The notes beneath the pieces were generated by a model. That model made no database searches and was not told the DNA's origin. It saw only the letters and a program-made list of their open reading frames with translations. 8,926 nt of DNA from Pseudomonadota bacterium (lineage in GTDB: Bacteria > Pseudomonadota > Alphaproteobacteria > Rhizobiales > Rhizobiaceae), in NCBI GenBank assembly GCA_023419995.1, contig JAEZXF010000486.1, positions 1-8,926 of the forward strand, written 5' to 3'. This document shows, piece after piece, positions 1 through 6,318 of the stretch (position 1 is the first letter of the stretch; each line of letters starts with the position of its first letter). The position numbers were made by a program, and so were the translations under genes.

Positions 1-75
1 CGGGCGAGCGCACCCACCCGCCTGCGGCCGCCGCAGGGGCCGCCGCCGGCGGGCGCCGGGCGACGACGGCGGCGA
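1..75. other. Low-complexity GC-rich window start with a perfect hairpin
   Basis: About 75 bases are nearly all G/C, with a perfect dyad CCTGCGGC-C-GCCGCAGG at 21-37. On the minus strand they encode an Ala/Pro/Gly run where FadJ-like proteins usually continue with an ordinary helical segment. This may be a real linker or an error-prone contig end. Confidence 0.4.
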
Positions 76-949
76 TCGCCGCCCCGGCCTCGGGCCGGAT
101 CATCAGCTCGACCAGCGCCCGCGTCTCGATGCGCAGTGCCGCGTCGAAGGCGAGGTAGAGCGCCTGCGCGGCGACCTCGACCGTGCGCCGCGCGACGAGC
201 GACTGCGGGTCGGGCGCGAGCGTCAGCAGCGTCGGCGCGGCCACCAGCGCGGCGCGTTCGTGCGGCGCGAGGTTGTGCGTCCCGAGCCGCCGCGGCCGGT
301 CCCATGGCTGGCGGGGCTCCGGATTGGCCGCGATCCAGGCGCGCGCCGCCGCCAGCATCGCCGCCTCGTCCGGCGCGATCTCGTCGATGATGCCGTCGCG
401 CATCGCCTCCCCGACGCCGACGCGCTTGCCCGACAGCAGGTAGGACAGGGCCTTGTCGAGGCCGAGCAGGATCGCCAGCCGCACGACGCCGCCCGCGCCG
501 GCGAGGATGGCGAACTCGATCTCGGGCAGGCCGATCTCCAGCTCCGGCCGGTCGAGGGCTATGCGGTGGTGGCACGACAAGGCGAGCTCTAGGCCGCCGC
601 CATGCGCGCTGCCGTTGATGCAGGCGACCGTCGGCAGGCCGGTGCGCTCGAGCCTGCGCAGAAGCCCCTTCAGGTGCTCGAAATAGTCGAAGAGGAACCT
701 CTCCTGTCCCTTCGCCGCCCGACCCATCAGGCCGAGGTCGCCGCCGGCGAGGAAGATCGGCTTCGCCGAGGTGACGATCACGCCGCGAAGTGCCGCGCGC
801 GACGCCTCGACGCGATCGAGGAACGCTTCCATCGCGGCGATGAAATCGTCGTTCATGACGTTGACCCTGCCGGGAAGGTCGAGCGTCAGCGTGGCGATGC
901 CGTCTCCGTCGATGTCGATGCGGGTCTGTCCGGGCAGGTTCATGGTCAT
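1..949 (-). CDS. FadJ-like enoyl-CoA hydratase/3-hydroxyacyl-CoA dehydrogenase, N-terminal part (cut by window start)
   Basis: About 316 residues can be read before the window ends. Seen: a crotonase (enoyl-CoA hydratase) domain with NVMN at 30-33, the oxyanion-hole segment around AGGDL (68-72), INGSAHGGGLELAL at 111-124, and LPEIEF at 141-146. Glu121 and Glu143 sit where FadB/FadJ have their two catalytic glutamates. After the hydratase core, NPEPRQPWDRP (209-219) and a long helical stretch to about 285 match the linker of bifunctional FadJ/FadB proteins. Free hydratases are only about 260 residues, so the NAD-binding dehydrogenase domain probably lies outside the window. Expected role: hydration of a trans-2-enoyl-CoA, then oxidation to 3-ketoacyl-CoA in the cytoplasm. 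The start at 949 overlaps the thiolase stop as ATGA and has GGAG 5 nt upstream inside the thiolase gene; a second in-frame ATG lies at 943. The last ~25 residues are Ala/Pro/Gly-rich and may be sequence error. Confidence 0.85.
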   Translation of the reverse strand, partial: MTMNLPGQTRIDIDGDGIATLTLDLPGRVNVMNDDFIAAMEAFLDRVEASRAALRGVIVTSAKPIFLAGGDLGLMGRAAKGQERFLFDYFEHLKGLLRRLERTGLPTVACINGSAHGGGLELALSCHHRIALDRPELEIGLPEIEFAILAGAGGVVRLAILLGLDKALSYLLSGKRVGVGEAMRDGIIDEIAPDEAAMLAAARAWIAANPEPRQPWDRPRRLGTHNLAPHERAALVAAPTLLTLAPDPQSLVARRTVEVAAQALYLAFDAALRIETRALVELMIRPEAGAAIAAVVARRPPAAAPAAAAGGWVRSP

Positions 950-2154
950 ACGCGCTCCACCAGCGTTGCGATGCCCATGCCGCCGCCGGCGCAGAGCGTG
1001 ACGATGCCGCGCCTGAGGTCGCGGCGCTCGAGTTCGTCGAGCAGCGTGCCGACGAGCACGCCGCCGGTGGCTCCCAGCGGATGGCCGAGCGCGATGGCGC
1101 CGCCGTTGACGTTGACCTTGTCGTGCGGGACGCCGAGCTCGGACATGAAGCGAAGGACGACGGCGGCGAACGCCTCGTTGCACTCGAAGAGGTCGATGTC
1201 GTCCGGCGTAAGGCCGTGGCGCCCGAGCAACTTGGCGGTCGCCGGCGCCGGCCCGGTCAGCATGATGGTCGGCTCGGTCGACAGGGTCAGCCCGCCGACG
1301 ATGCGCGCGCGGGGCTTCAGGCCCGCCGCCCTGCCCGCCGCCTCGTTGCCGATCAGCACCGCGGCGGCGGCATCGGCGATGCCCGACGAGTTGCCGGGGG
1401 TATGGACATAGCTCAGCCGCTCCACCTCGGGATAGGCGCGCAGCGCGATCGCCTCGAATCCGGCCTCGCCCGTCTTGCGGAAGGAAGGCTTCAGCGCCGC
1501 CAGACCCTCGGCCGTGGTCCCGGGGCGAACGAGCTCGTCCTCCTCCAGGATTGGCAGGGCGTTGGCGTCGGTGACCGGCACCAGCGACCTGGAGAAGCGT
1601 CCTGCCGACCGGGCAGCAGCGGCGCGTCTCTGGGATTCCGCCGCGTAGGCGTCGACGGCCGCGCGCGTGAAGCCGCCGAGGGTGGCGATCAGGTCGGCGG
1701 AAATCCCCTGCGGCACGAAGCGGGTCTCGATGCTGACCTCGGGATCCTCGAGCCACGGGCCGCCGTCGGACCCCATCGGCACGCGCGACATGGACTCCAG
1801 CCCGCCGGCGACGATCAGGTCGGCCTGGCCCGCTACCACCTTGGCGGCGGCGATGTTGATCGCCTCCAGGCCAGAGGCGCAGAAGCGGTTGAGCTGCAGG
1901 CCGCCGACGCGCTCGTGCCAGCCGCTCAGCGAGGCCGCTGTCTTCGCCACCACGCTGCCCTGCTCGCCCAGCGGGTTGACGACGCCCATGATGACGTCGT
2001 CGACGGCCGCCGTATCGAGGTCGTTGCGCCCGGCAAGCGCGTCGAGCACGGTCGAGAGCAGCCGGACGGGCTTCACCTCGTAGAGCGACCCGTCCGCCTT
2101 TCCGCGCCCGCGCGGGGTGCGGACGGCGTCGTATATGAAGGCCACTTCCAGCAT
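946..2154 (-). CDS. Acetyl-CoA acetyltransferase / 3-ketoacyl-CoA thiolase
   Basis: A 402-residue thiolase of normal length. Seen: the nucleophilic Cys92 in NRFCASGLEA (89-98), AGGLESMSRVPMGS at 116-129, NEAFA at 326-330, GGAIALGHPLGATG at 351-364 with His358, and the C-terminal CAGGGMG with Cys388, the acid/base cysteine. All catalytic residues of the family are present. Role: CoA-dependent cleavage of a 3-ketoacyl-CoA, such as acetoacetyl-CoA to two acetyl-CoA, as the last step of beta-oxidation. The start at 2154 was chosen because thiolase similarity begins at MLEVAFIYDAVRTPRG and a GGGGAAG ribosome-binding sequence precedes it. The open frame extends to 2343, but that part overlaps the upstream LLM gene and does not look like thiolase. 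The gene starts 13 bp after the LLM stop and overlaps the FadJ-like gene by 4 bp. Degradative FadA/FadI-type and biosynthetic thiolases cannot be separated by eye; the context favours degradation. Confidence 0.95.
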   Translation of the reverse strand: MLEVAFIYDAVRTPRGRGKADGSLYEVKPVRLLSTVLDALAGRNDLDTAAVDDVIMGVVNPLGEQGSVVAKTAASLSGWHERVGGLQLNRFCASGLEAINIAAAKVVAGQADLIVAGGLESMSRVPMGSDGGPWLEDPEVSIETRFVPQGISADLIATLGGFTRAAVDAYAAESQRRAAAARSAGRFSRSLVPVTDANALPILEEDELVRPGTTAEGLAALKPSFRKTGEAGFEAIALRAYPEVERLSYVHTPGNSSGIADAAAAVLIGNEAAGRAAGLKPRARIVGGLTLSTEPTIMLTGPAPATAKLLGRHGLTPDDIDLFECNEAFAAVVLRFMSELGVPHDKVNVNGGAIALGHPLGATGGVLVGTLLDELERRDLRRGIVTLCAGGGMGIATLVERV

Positions 2155-2167
2155 CGCTTCCCCCGCC

Positions 2168-3274
2168 TCAGGCCGCTTCGCCGGTGATGGCGCTGCGTGC
2201 GGCGGCGCCGTCATCCGACTGGATGTCGTGGGCCATCCTGCGCAGCATCTCGCGATCCTCGTCGTTGCGGACGGCGATCGAGAACTCGCAATCGGTGATG
2301 ATGTCGCCGAAGCGGTCGACCAGCTTCCTGCCGATCTCGTCATAGGTGCCGATGACGGCGAACTGGTCCAGCACCTCGTCCGAGATCAGCTTGGGAAGCT
2401 CCTCCCAGTTCTGCTCCTTGGAGAAGTGCTTGGCCTTCTCGGCGAGGTCGCCGAGGCCCAGATGCTCGAAGGCCGCGACATAGCCGGGCGTCGAGGCATA
2501 GAAGGCGATGCGGGCGCGCGCGTCGCGGACCTTCGGCGCAAGCTCCGCTTCCGTCGGCGCCGAGGCCACCAGCGGCTTCATGCAGACGCGGAAGTCGTTC
2601 AGCCTGCGGCCGGACCTCGCCGCGCCCGCGCGCACCGCCGGCAGCATCACCTCGCGGATGTAGGACGGCGTGCACACCGGATGCGGGCGGATGCCGTCCG
2701 CGACCTCGCCGGCGACCGAGCACATGACGGAGTTCACCGCTGCGAGATGGATCGGGATGTCGGGGTGCTCGATGGGCCCGGCGTTGAACAGCGGCACCAT
2801 CAGGCTGAGGTTGTAGTGCTCCCCCTCGACGTTGAGCGGCGTGCCGTTCTGCCAGCAGTCCCACACCGCGCGCACCGCGCGGACATATTCCCGCATCCAG
2901 GGGCCGGGCGGCGACCACCGCATGCCGTAGCGCCGCTCGATGTGGCCCTTCACCTGCGGGCCGAGGCCGAGCGTGAAGCGCCCGCGCGACAGCTTCTGCT
3001 GCGTCCAGGCGTTGAGCGCCATGACGGTCGGGCTGCGCGGGAAGGCGATCGTCACGGCGGTTCCCAGCTTCAGGCGCGTCGTGGCGTTGGCGGCCAGCGT
3101 CGTGATGACGAAGGGGTCGTCCTTGGTCTCCTCGACGACGAGGCCGTTGTAGCCGATCTCCTCCAGAAGCCGCGCGTTCTGCGCCACCGAATGGATGTCG
3201 AGCGGCGTTTCGGGCGTTCTCAGGCCGGGGTCGACCTTTCCAAGCGGAAGCAGCGTTTCAAGACGCACGGGCAT
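2168..3274 (-). CDS. LLM-class flavin-dependent oxidoreductase
   Basis: A 368-residue luciferase-like TIM-barrel protein. Seen: the N-terminal barrel with ARLLEEIGYNGLVVEET (34-50), LKLGTAVTIAFPRSP (68-82), LSRGRFTLGLGPQVKGHIE (95-113, the usual flavin/phosphate region), IPIHLAAV (173-180) and a C-terminal IGTYDEIGRKL region (308-318). It resembles the subgroup annotated as F420-dependent oxidoreductase of the MSMEG_2256 family (TIGR03617), recalled rather than searched. Such proteins use FMN or F420, and a proteobacterial host makes reduced FMN more likely; the cofactor cannot be read from the sequence. The reaction is unknown. LLM enzymes include monooxygenases, Baeyer-Villiger enzymes and reductases, so it may prepare the substrate of the neighbouring CoA pathway. 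The start is uncertain: ATG at 3274 has AGGAG only 1 nt away, while GTG at codon 3 (3268) has it at 7 nt. It lies 27 bp after the ligase stop and 13 bp before the thiolase start. Confidence 0.9.
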   Translation of the reverse strand: MPVRLETLLPLGKVDPGLRTPETPLDIHSVAQNARLLEEIGYNGLVVEETKDDPFVITTLAANATTRLKLGTAVTIAFPRSPTVMALNAWTQQKLSRGRFTLGLGPQVKGHIERRYGMRWSPPGPWMREYVRAVRAVWDCWQNGTPLNVEGEHYNLSLMVPLFNAGPIEHPDIPIHLAAVNSVMCSVAGEVADGIRPHPVCTPSYIREVMLPAVRAGAARSGRRLNDFRVCMKPLVASAPTEAELAPKVRDARARIAFYASTPGYVAAFEHLGLGDLAEKAKHFSKEQNWEELPKLISDEVLDQFAVIGTYDEIGRKLVDRFGDIITDCEFSIAVRNDEDREMLRRMAHDIQSDDGAAARSAITGEAA

Positions 3275-3275
3275 T

Positions 3276-3280
3276 CTCCT
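3276..3280 (-). promoter_or_regulatory. Shine-Dalgarno of the LLM gene, placed for a GTG start
   Basis: AGGAG (minus strand) lies only 1 nt from the ATG at 3274 but 7 nt from the in-frame GTG at 3268-3266. Usual spacing is about 5-9 nt, so translation may begin at the GTG, giving a protein two residues shorter. Confidence 0.5.
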
Positions 3281-3301
3281 GATTGTGATTTGGATGGGTT
3301 C

Positions 3302-4621
3302 TCAGCCGAGCCGTCGGTGGTCGATCACCCTGACGGCCTTGCCCATCGAACGCTCGAGCGATCCGGGCTGCTTGACGACGATGTCCGCCGAGACCCCGAC
3401 GAAGGTCTTGATCTTGTGGCGCAGCTCGTCGGCCATGCGTGCCGTGACCTCCGCCTCCGCCGCCGCCGCGTCGCGCAGCTCGACGTTGATCAGCACCTTG
3501 TCCATCCGCCCTTCCCGGCTGACCTCGATCAGGTAGTTGGGGGCCAGCGCGCCGAGCGACAGCACCTGCTCCTCGATCTGCGACGGGAACATGTTGACGC
3601 CGCGGATGACGAGCATGTCGTCGGATCGGCCGGTCACGCGTTCGAGGCGGCGCATGGTGCGCGCGGTGCCGGGAAGCAGGCGCGAGATGTCTCGCGTGCG
3701 GTAGCGCATCACCGGCAGCGCCTCCTTGGTGAGGCAGGTCAACACCAGCTCGCCGCTTTCCCCCTCCGGCAGGACCTCGCCGGTGACGGGGTCGATGATC
3801 TCGGGGTAGAAATGGTCCTCCCACAGCGTCGGGCCGTCTTCGGTCTCGATGCATTCCTGGGCGACGCCGGGGCCGATCACCTCGGACAGCCCGTAGGTGT
3901 CGCAGGCCCGCATGTGCAGGCGCGCGTTGATCTCCTTGCGCATCGCCTCGGTCCACGGCTCGGCGCCGACGACGGCGCCGCGCAGCGCCAGCCTGGAAGC
4001 GTCCACCCCTTGCCGGTCCATCTCGTCGGCGATGTTGAGAAGGTAGGACGGCGTGACCATGATCATGTCGGGGTCGAAGTCGACGATGAGCTGGACCTGC
4101 TTCTCGGTCTGCCCGCCCGACATCGGGATGACGGTGCAGCCGAGCCGCTCCGCGCCGTAGTGCGAGCCGATGCCGCCGGTGAACAGGCCGTAATTGTAGG
4201 CGACGTGGACCTTGTCGCCGGGGCGCCCGCCGGCGGCATAGATCGTGCGCGCCACGAGGTTGGCCCACAGGTCGAGGTCGTTCTTGGTGTAGCCGACGAC
4301 GACCGGCTTGCCGGTGGTGCCGCTGGAAGCGTGGATGCGCGACAGCTTGTCGACCGGCACCGCGAACATGCCGAACGGATAGTTCTGGCGGAAATCGTCC
4401 TTGGTGACGAAGGGAAACAGCGACAGGTCGCAGAGCTGCTTCAGGTCGTCGGGATGCACGCCGGCCTTGTCGCACTTGGCCCGGTACATCGCCATGTTGT
4501 CGTAGGCGTGCCGCATCGCCTTCTTCAGCCGTGCCAGCTGAAGCGCCCTGAGTTCGTCCACGCTCGCCATCTCGATGGGGTCGTAGCCCTGCGACGGCCT
4601 GATGCCTGCGGTGATGTTCAT
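3302..4621 (-). CDS. paaK: Phenylacetate-CoA ligase family (PaaK-type AMP-forming acyl-CoA ligase)
   Basis: A 439-residue adenylate-forming ligase, close to the usual PaaK length of about 430-440. Seen: the ATP-binding loop HASSGTTGKPVVVGYT (97-112), YGLFTGGIGSHYGAERLG (144-161), MSGGQTEKQ (167-175), DTYGLSEVIGPGVAQEC (241-257), YRTRD (307-311), the hinge GRSDDMLVIRGVNMFPSQ (331-348), and Lys428 in ERSMGKAVRV (423-432) where the family has its catalytic lysine. Known reaction of PaaK: arylacetate + ATP + CoA to arylacetyl-CoA + AMP + PPi, in the cytoplasm. None of paaABCDE, paaG or paaZ is in the window; the neighbours are a 4-hydroxyacyl-CoA dehydratase homologue and beta-oxidation genes. 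The real substrate may therefore be 4-hydroxybutyrate or another acid. The family call is firm and the substrate is open. A strong GGGAGG lies 5 nt before the ATG, and the gap to the upstream gene is 33 bp. Confidence 0.95.
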   Translation of the reverse strand: MNITAGIRPSQGYDPIEMASVDELRALQLARLKKAMRHAYDNMAMYRAKCDKAGVHPDDLKQLCDLSLFPFVTKDDFRQNYPFGMFAVPVDKLSRIHASSGTTGKPVVVGYTKNDLDLWANLVARTIYAAGGRPGDKVHVAYNYGLFTGGIGSHYGAERLGCTVIPMSGGQTEKQVQLIVDFDPDMIMVTPSYLLNIADEMDRQGVDASRLALRGAVVGAEPWTEAMRKEINARLHMRACDTYGLSEVIGPGVAQECIETEDGPTLWEDHFYPEIIDPVTGEVLPEGESGELVLTCLTKEALPVMRYRTRDISRLLPGTARTMRRLERVTGRSDDMLVIRGVNMFPSQIEEQVLSLGALAPNYLIEVSREGRMDKVLINVELRDAAAAEAEVTARMADELRHKIKTFVGVSADIVVKQPGSLERSMGKAVRVIDHRRLG

Positions 4622-4654
4622 CCGCTCCTCCCTTGAAACACGACGGTCCGGCGG

Positions 4655-6175
4655 TCAGTCCTCTCCGGGCATGCCGGAGACGACGCCTGCGAGATCGCGT
4701 GCGAACGACTTCTTCCTCTCGACGTCCATGGTGCGCTGGATCTGGATCCGTTGCGCCTGGGGCGAACCCGCACCGTGCATGGACTCGGTCAGATAGCCAA
4801 CCGCGTTGCGCCCGAGCGTCATGTTCTCGATCAGGCGGAGCAGGCGCGCCCGGTGCTCGACGGGCACGTTCGAGCGGCCTTTCAGGTACTTCTCCAGCAG
4901 CGGGCCGGTGACGTCGTTCTCGAAATCCTGCTGCGAGGGCAGCGTCACCATCAGGCCGCCGGCGATGTCCTGCGCCAGCCGGGACAGCTCGTAGGGGAAG
5001 CGGGTGACGTTGTGCTTGCAGATGTTGGCGAGCATCCCGTCGTTCATGTAGATGCCCGACTCCATCGGCTTGGCTTCGTGGGAGGATGCGATCGCCGATG
5101 AGTAGATCGTCTCGTTGAGATGCGTCATCTCGACGAGCTTGTCCTTGATGTGCGAGACGTTCTCGACGCCGTTGTATTCCGCAACGGTCGCCGCCGCGCC
5201 GATGAGGACGTCGCCGAGCCCGGTTTTGCACACGTAGCTGGCGCGGTGGTAGGAGGTGAAGCGCGCCACCATCTCCTGCGCGAACTCGTATTCGCCGTCC
5301 ATCAGGACGTGCTCCCAGGGGATGAACACGTCGTCGAAGACGACGAGCGCCTCCTGCCCGCCGAAGCGGGCATTGCCCTTGTCGACGTCGCCGACCTCCA
5401 GCGCCCGCGTGTCGCAGGACTGCCGGCCGTAGATGAAGGTCAGGCCGCTGGCGTCGGCCGGCACCAGCCCGACCACCGCATAGTCGCGGTCCTTCTCGGT
5501 CAGGTTCATCGTCGGCATCACGCAGATCCAGTGCGAGTTGAACCCGCCGGTCATGTGGGCCTTGGCGCCCCGGACGTAGAGCCCTTCGGCGGTGCGCCTC
5601 GTCACGCGCATGAACAGGTCAGGGTCGGCCTGCTCGCTCGGCCGCTTGCTGCGGTCGCCCTTCGGGTCGGTCATGCCGGCGCCGAGGATGACGTTGTTCT
5701 CCTGCGCCTTCTTCAGGAAGTCGATGTAGCGCTCGTGGTAGCCGGTGCCGTGCTTGCGGTCGATGTCGTAGGTGATCGAGTGAAGTACCGAGAAGGCGTC
5801 GAGGCCGGCGCAGCGCTGGAAGCAGGTTCCGGTGAGCTGGCCGAGGCGGCGCTGCATCCGGTTCTTCATCACCAGGTCCTGCGGGCTCTCGACGATGTGC
5901 AGGAAGCGGTTGACGCGCTTGCCGATCAGCGGCGATTCCGCCGTGGCCAGGTCGGGGTCCTCGATGGCGAGGTCGTACGTCGCCTTGAGCGCGTTCATCG
6001 ACGGGCGGACGATCGGATGCTCGACCGGGTCGTCGACCAGCTCGCCGAAGAGATAGAGGTCGATGGGCCGGCCCCTCAGGCTGTCGAGATAGTCGTCGCC
6101 GGTGACGATCGGGCTGAAGCGCGCCCAGCGCTCTGCGGCGGTCTCTTCCCTCGGATACGGGTTGCGCGATGCCAT
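4655..6175 (-). CDS. abfD: 4-hydroxybutyryl-CoA dehydratase/vinylacetyl-CoA isomerase-type protein (HpaB superfamily)
   Basis: A 506-residue protein of the acyl-CoA dehydrogenase-like HpaB/AbfD superfamily, often auto-annotated as 4-hydroxyphenylacetate 3-hydroxylase. It matches the radical dehydratase branch. Seen: Cys118, Gln120 and Cys122 in CFQRC; Thr209 in AHMTGG; IYGRQSCDTR (248-257); Glu275 in FGGQEALVVFD; His310, Tyr314, Cys316 and Lys317 in YHRASYVCK; ETHLNE-like MTHLNETIY (350-358); Glu464 and Ala469 in TESMHGAGSPQAQ. As I recall the Clostridium aminobutyricum enzyme, these correspond to the [4Fe-4S] ligands C99, C103, H292 and C299 and to the active-site residues Q101, T190, E257, Y296, K300, E455 and A460. 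Known reaction: 4-hydroxybutyryl-CoA to crotonyl-CoA, plus vinylacetyl-CoA isomerisation, using FAD and a cubane cluster. Oddity: the His-Cys ligand spacing is one residue shorter than in that enzyme. First gene of the operon; AGGAGG lies 6 nt before the ATG. Confidence 0.85.
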   Translation of the reverse strand: MASRNPYPREETAAERWARFSPIVTGDDYLDSLRGRPIDLYLFGELVDDPVEHPIVRPSMNALKATYDLAIEDPDLATAESPLIGKRVNRFLHIVESPQDLVMKNRMQRRLGQLTGTCFQRCAGLDAFSVLHSITYDIDRKHGTGYHERYIDFLKKAQENNVILGAGMTDPKGDRSKRPSEQADPDLFMRVTRRTAEGLYVRGAKAHMTGGFNSHWICVMPTMNLTEKDRDYAVVGLVPADASGLTFIYGRQSCDTRALEVGDVDKGNARFGGQEALVVFDDVFIPWEHVLMDGEYEFAQEMVARFTSYHRASYVCKTGLGDVLIGAAATVAEYNGVENVSHIKDKLVEMTHLNETIYSSAIASSHEAKPMESGIYMNDGMLANICKHNVTRFPYELSRLAQDIAGGLMVTLPSQQDFENDVTGPLLEKYLKGRSNVPVEHRARLLRLIENMTLGRNAVGYLTESMHGAGSPQAQRIQIQRTMDVERKKSFARDLAGVVSGMPGED

Positions 6176-6181
6176 AGACGT

Positions 6182-6187
6182 CCTCCT
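6182..6187 (-). promoter_or_regulatory. Consensus Shine-Dalgarno of the dehydratase gene
   Basis: A full AGGAGG on the minus strand, 6 nt from the ATG at 6175. It fixes the start of the first operon gene and suggests strong translation. Confidence 0.8.
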
Positions 6188-6217
6188 CGGCAGGCATGGC
6201 TGTGTGGCGAGCTGCCA

Positions 6218-6246
6218 TTTCGGCGATATTAGGAGACCGGCCGAAA
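6218..6246. repeat. Inverted repeat at the predicted transcript start/leader
   Basis: Perfect 7-bp arms TTTCGGC/GCCGAAA with a 15-bp spacer, between the candidate -10 and the dehydratase start. It could be a protein-binding dyad at the transcription start or an RNA hairpin in the leader. It does not cover the ribosome-binding site at 6182-6187. Confidence 0.45.
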
Positions 6247-6252
6247 CACCGG

Positions 6253-6281
6253 ATAGGACGAAAACTGACTTTACCTGTCAC
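6253..6281 (-). promoter_or_regulatory. Candidate sigma-70-type promoter of the catabolic operon
   Basis: On the minus strand GTGACA (6281-6276, five of six matches to TTGACA) is followed after 17 bp by TCCTAT (6258-6253, three of six matches to TATAAT). Transcription would start near 6246, leaving a leader of about 70 nt before the dehydratase ATG. The -10 match is weak, so this is tentative. The operon could also be reached by read-through from the AraC-family gene. Confidence 0.35.
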
Positions 6282-6293
6282 CGTAGCTGACAG
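6275..6293. repeat. Inverted repeat overlapping the candidate -35
   Basis: Perfect 6-bp arms CTGTCA/TGACAG separated by 7 bp (CCGTAGC). One arm shares bases with the candidate -35 of the operon promoter, a position typical of an operator. There is no T-run on the minus-strand side, so it is not an intrinsic terminator for the AraC-family gene. Confidence 0.5.
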
Positions 6294-6294
6294 C

Positions 6295-6318
6295 GGCGGA
6301 TGCCCCGCCTACGGGCGG
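6295..6318. repeat. Alternating GC stems around the regulator stop codon
   Basis: GGCGG (6295-6299), CCGCC (6305-6309) and GGCGG (6314-6318) occur in a row, so the middle arm can pair with either flank. The AraC-family TAG stop is at 6309-6311. No U-tract follows in the minus-strand transcript, so a normal terminator is not supported. In such GC-rich DNA this may be chance. Confidence 0.3.

Noticed and set aside
1081..2187. A 368-codon plus-strand open frame opposite the thiolase
   Set aside because: It is antisense to a thiolase with all catalytic residues and has no family resemblance of its own.
2155..2343. N-terminal extension of the thiolase open frame
   Set aside because: Its 63 residues are Ser/Thr/Arg/Ala-rich, unlike thiolases, and lie entirely over the end of the LLM gene. 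The ATG at 2154 has a ribosome-binding site and begins the family similarity.
2117..4636. An 839-codon plus-strand open frame, antisense to the thiolase start, LLM gene and ligase
   Set aside because: It shows no family motif and is rich in His/Arg/Val/Asp/Gly, as expected from the mirror of GC-rich codons. The minus-strand genes beneath it have complete motifs and ribosome-binding sites.
3258..5231. A 657-codon minus-strand open frame in another frame of the ligase/dehydratase region
   Set aside because: The translation is extremely Arg/Ala/Gly-rich and overlaps two well-supported genes on the same strand; it is a frame shadow.
4655..6175. Annotation as 4-hydroxyphenylacetate 3-monooxygenase
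   Set aside because: The Fe-S ligand cysteines and histidine and the dehydratase active-site residues are present, and no flavin reductase partner (HpaC) gene is nearby.
6275..6318. Intrinsic terminator after the AraC-family gene
   Set aside because: Stems can be drawn, but no run of T follows them on the minus strand.
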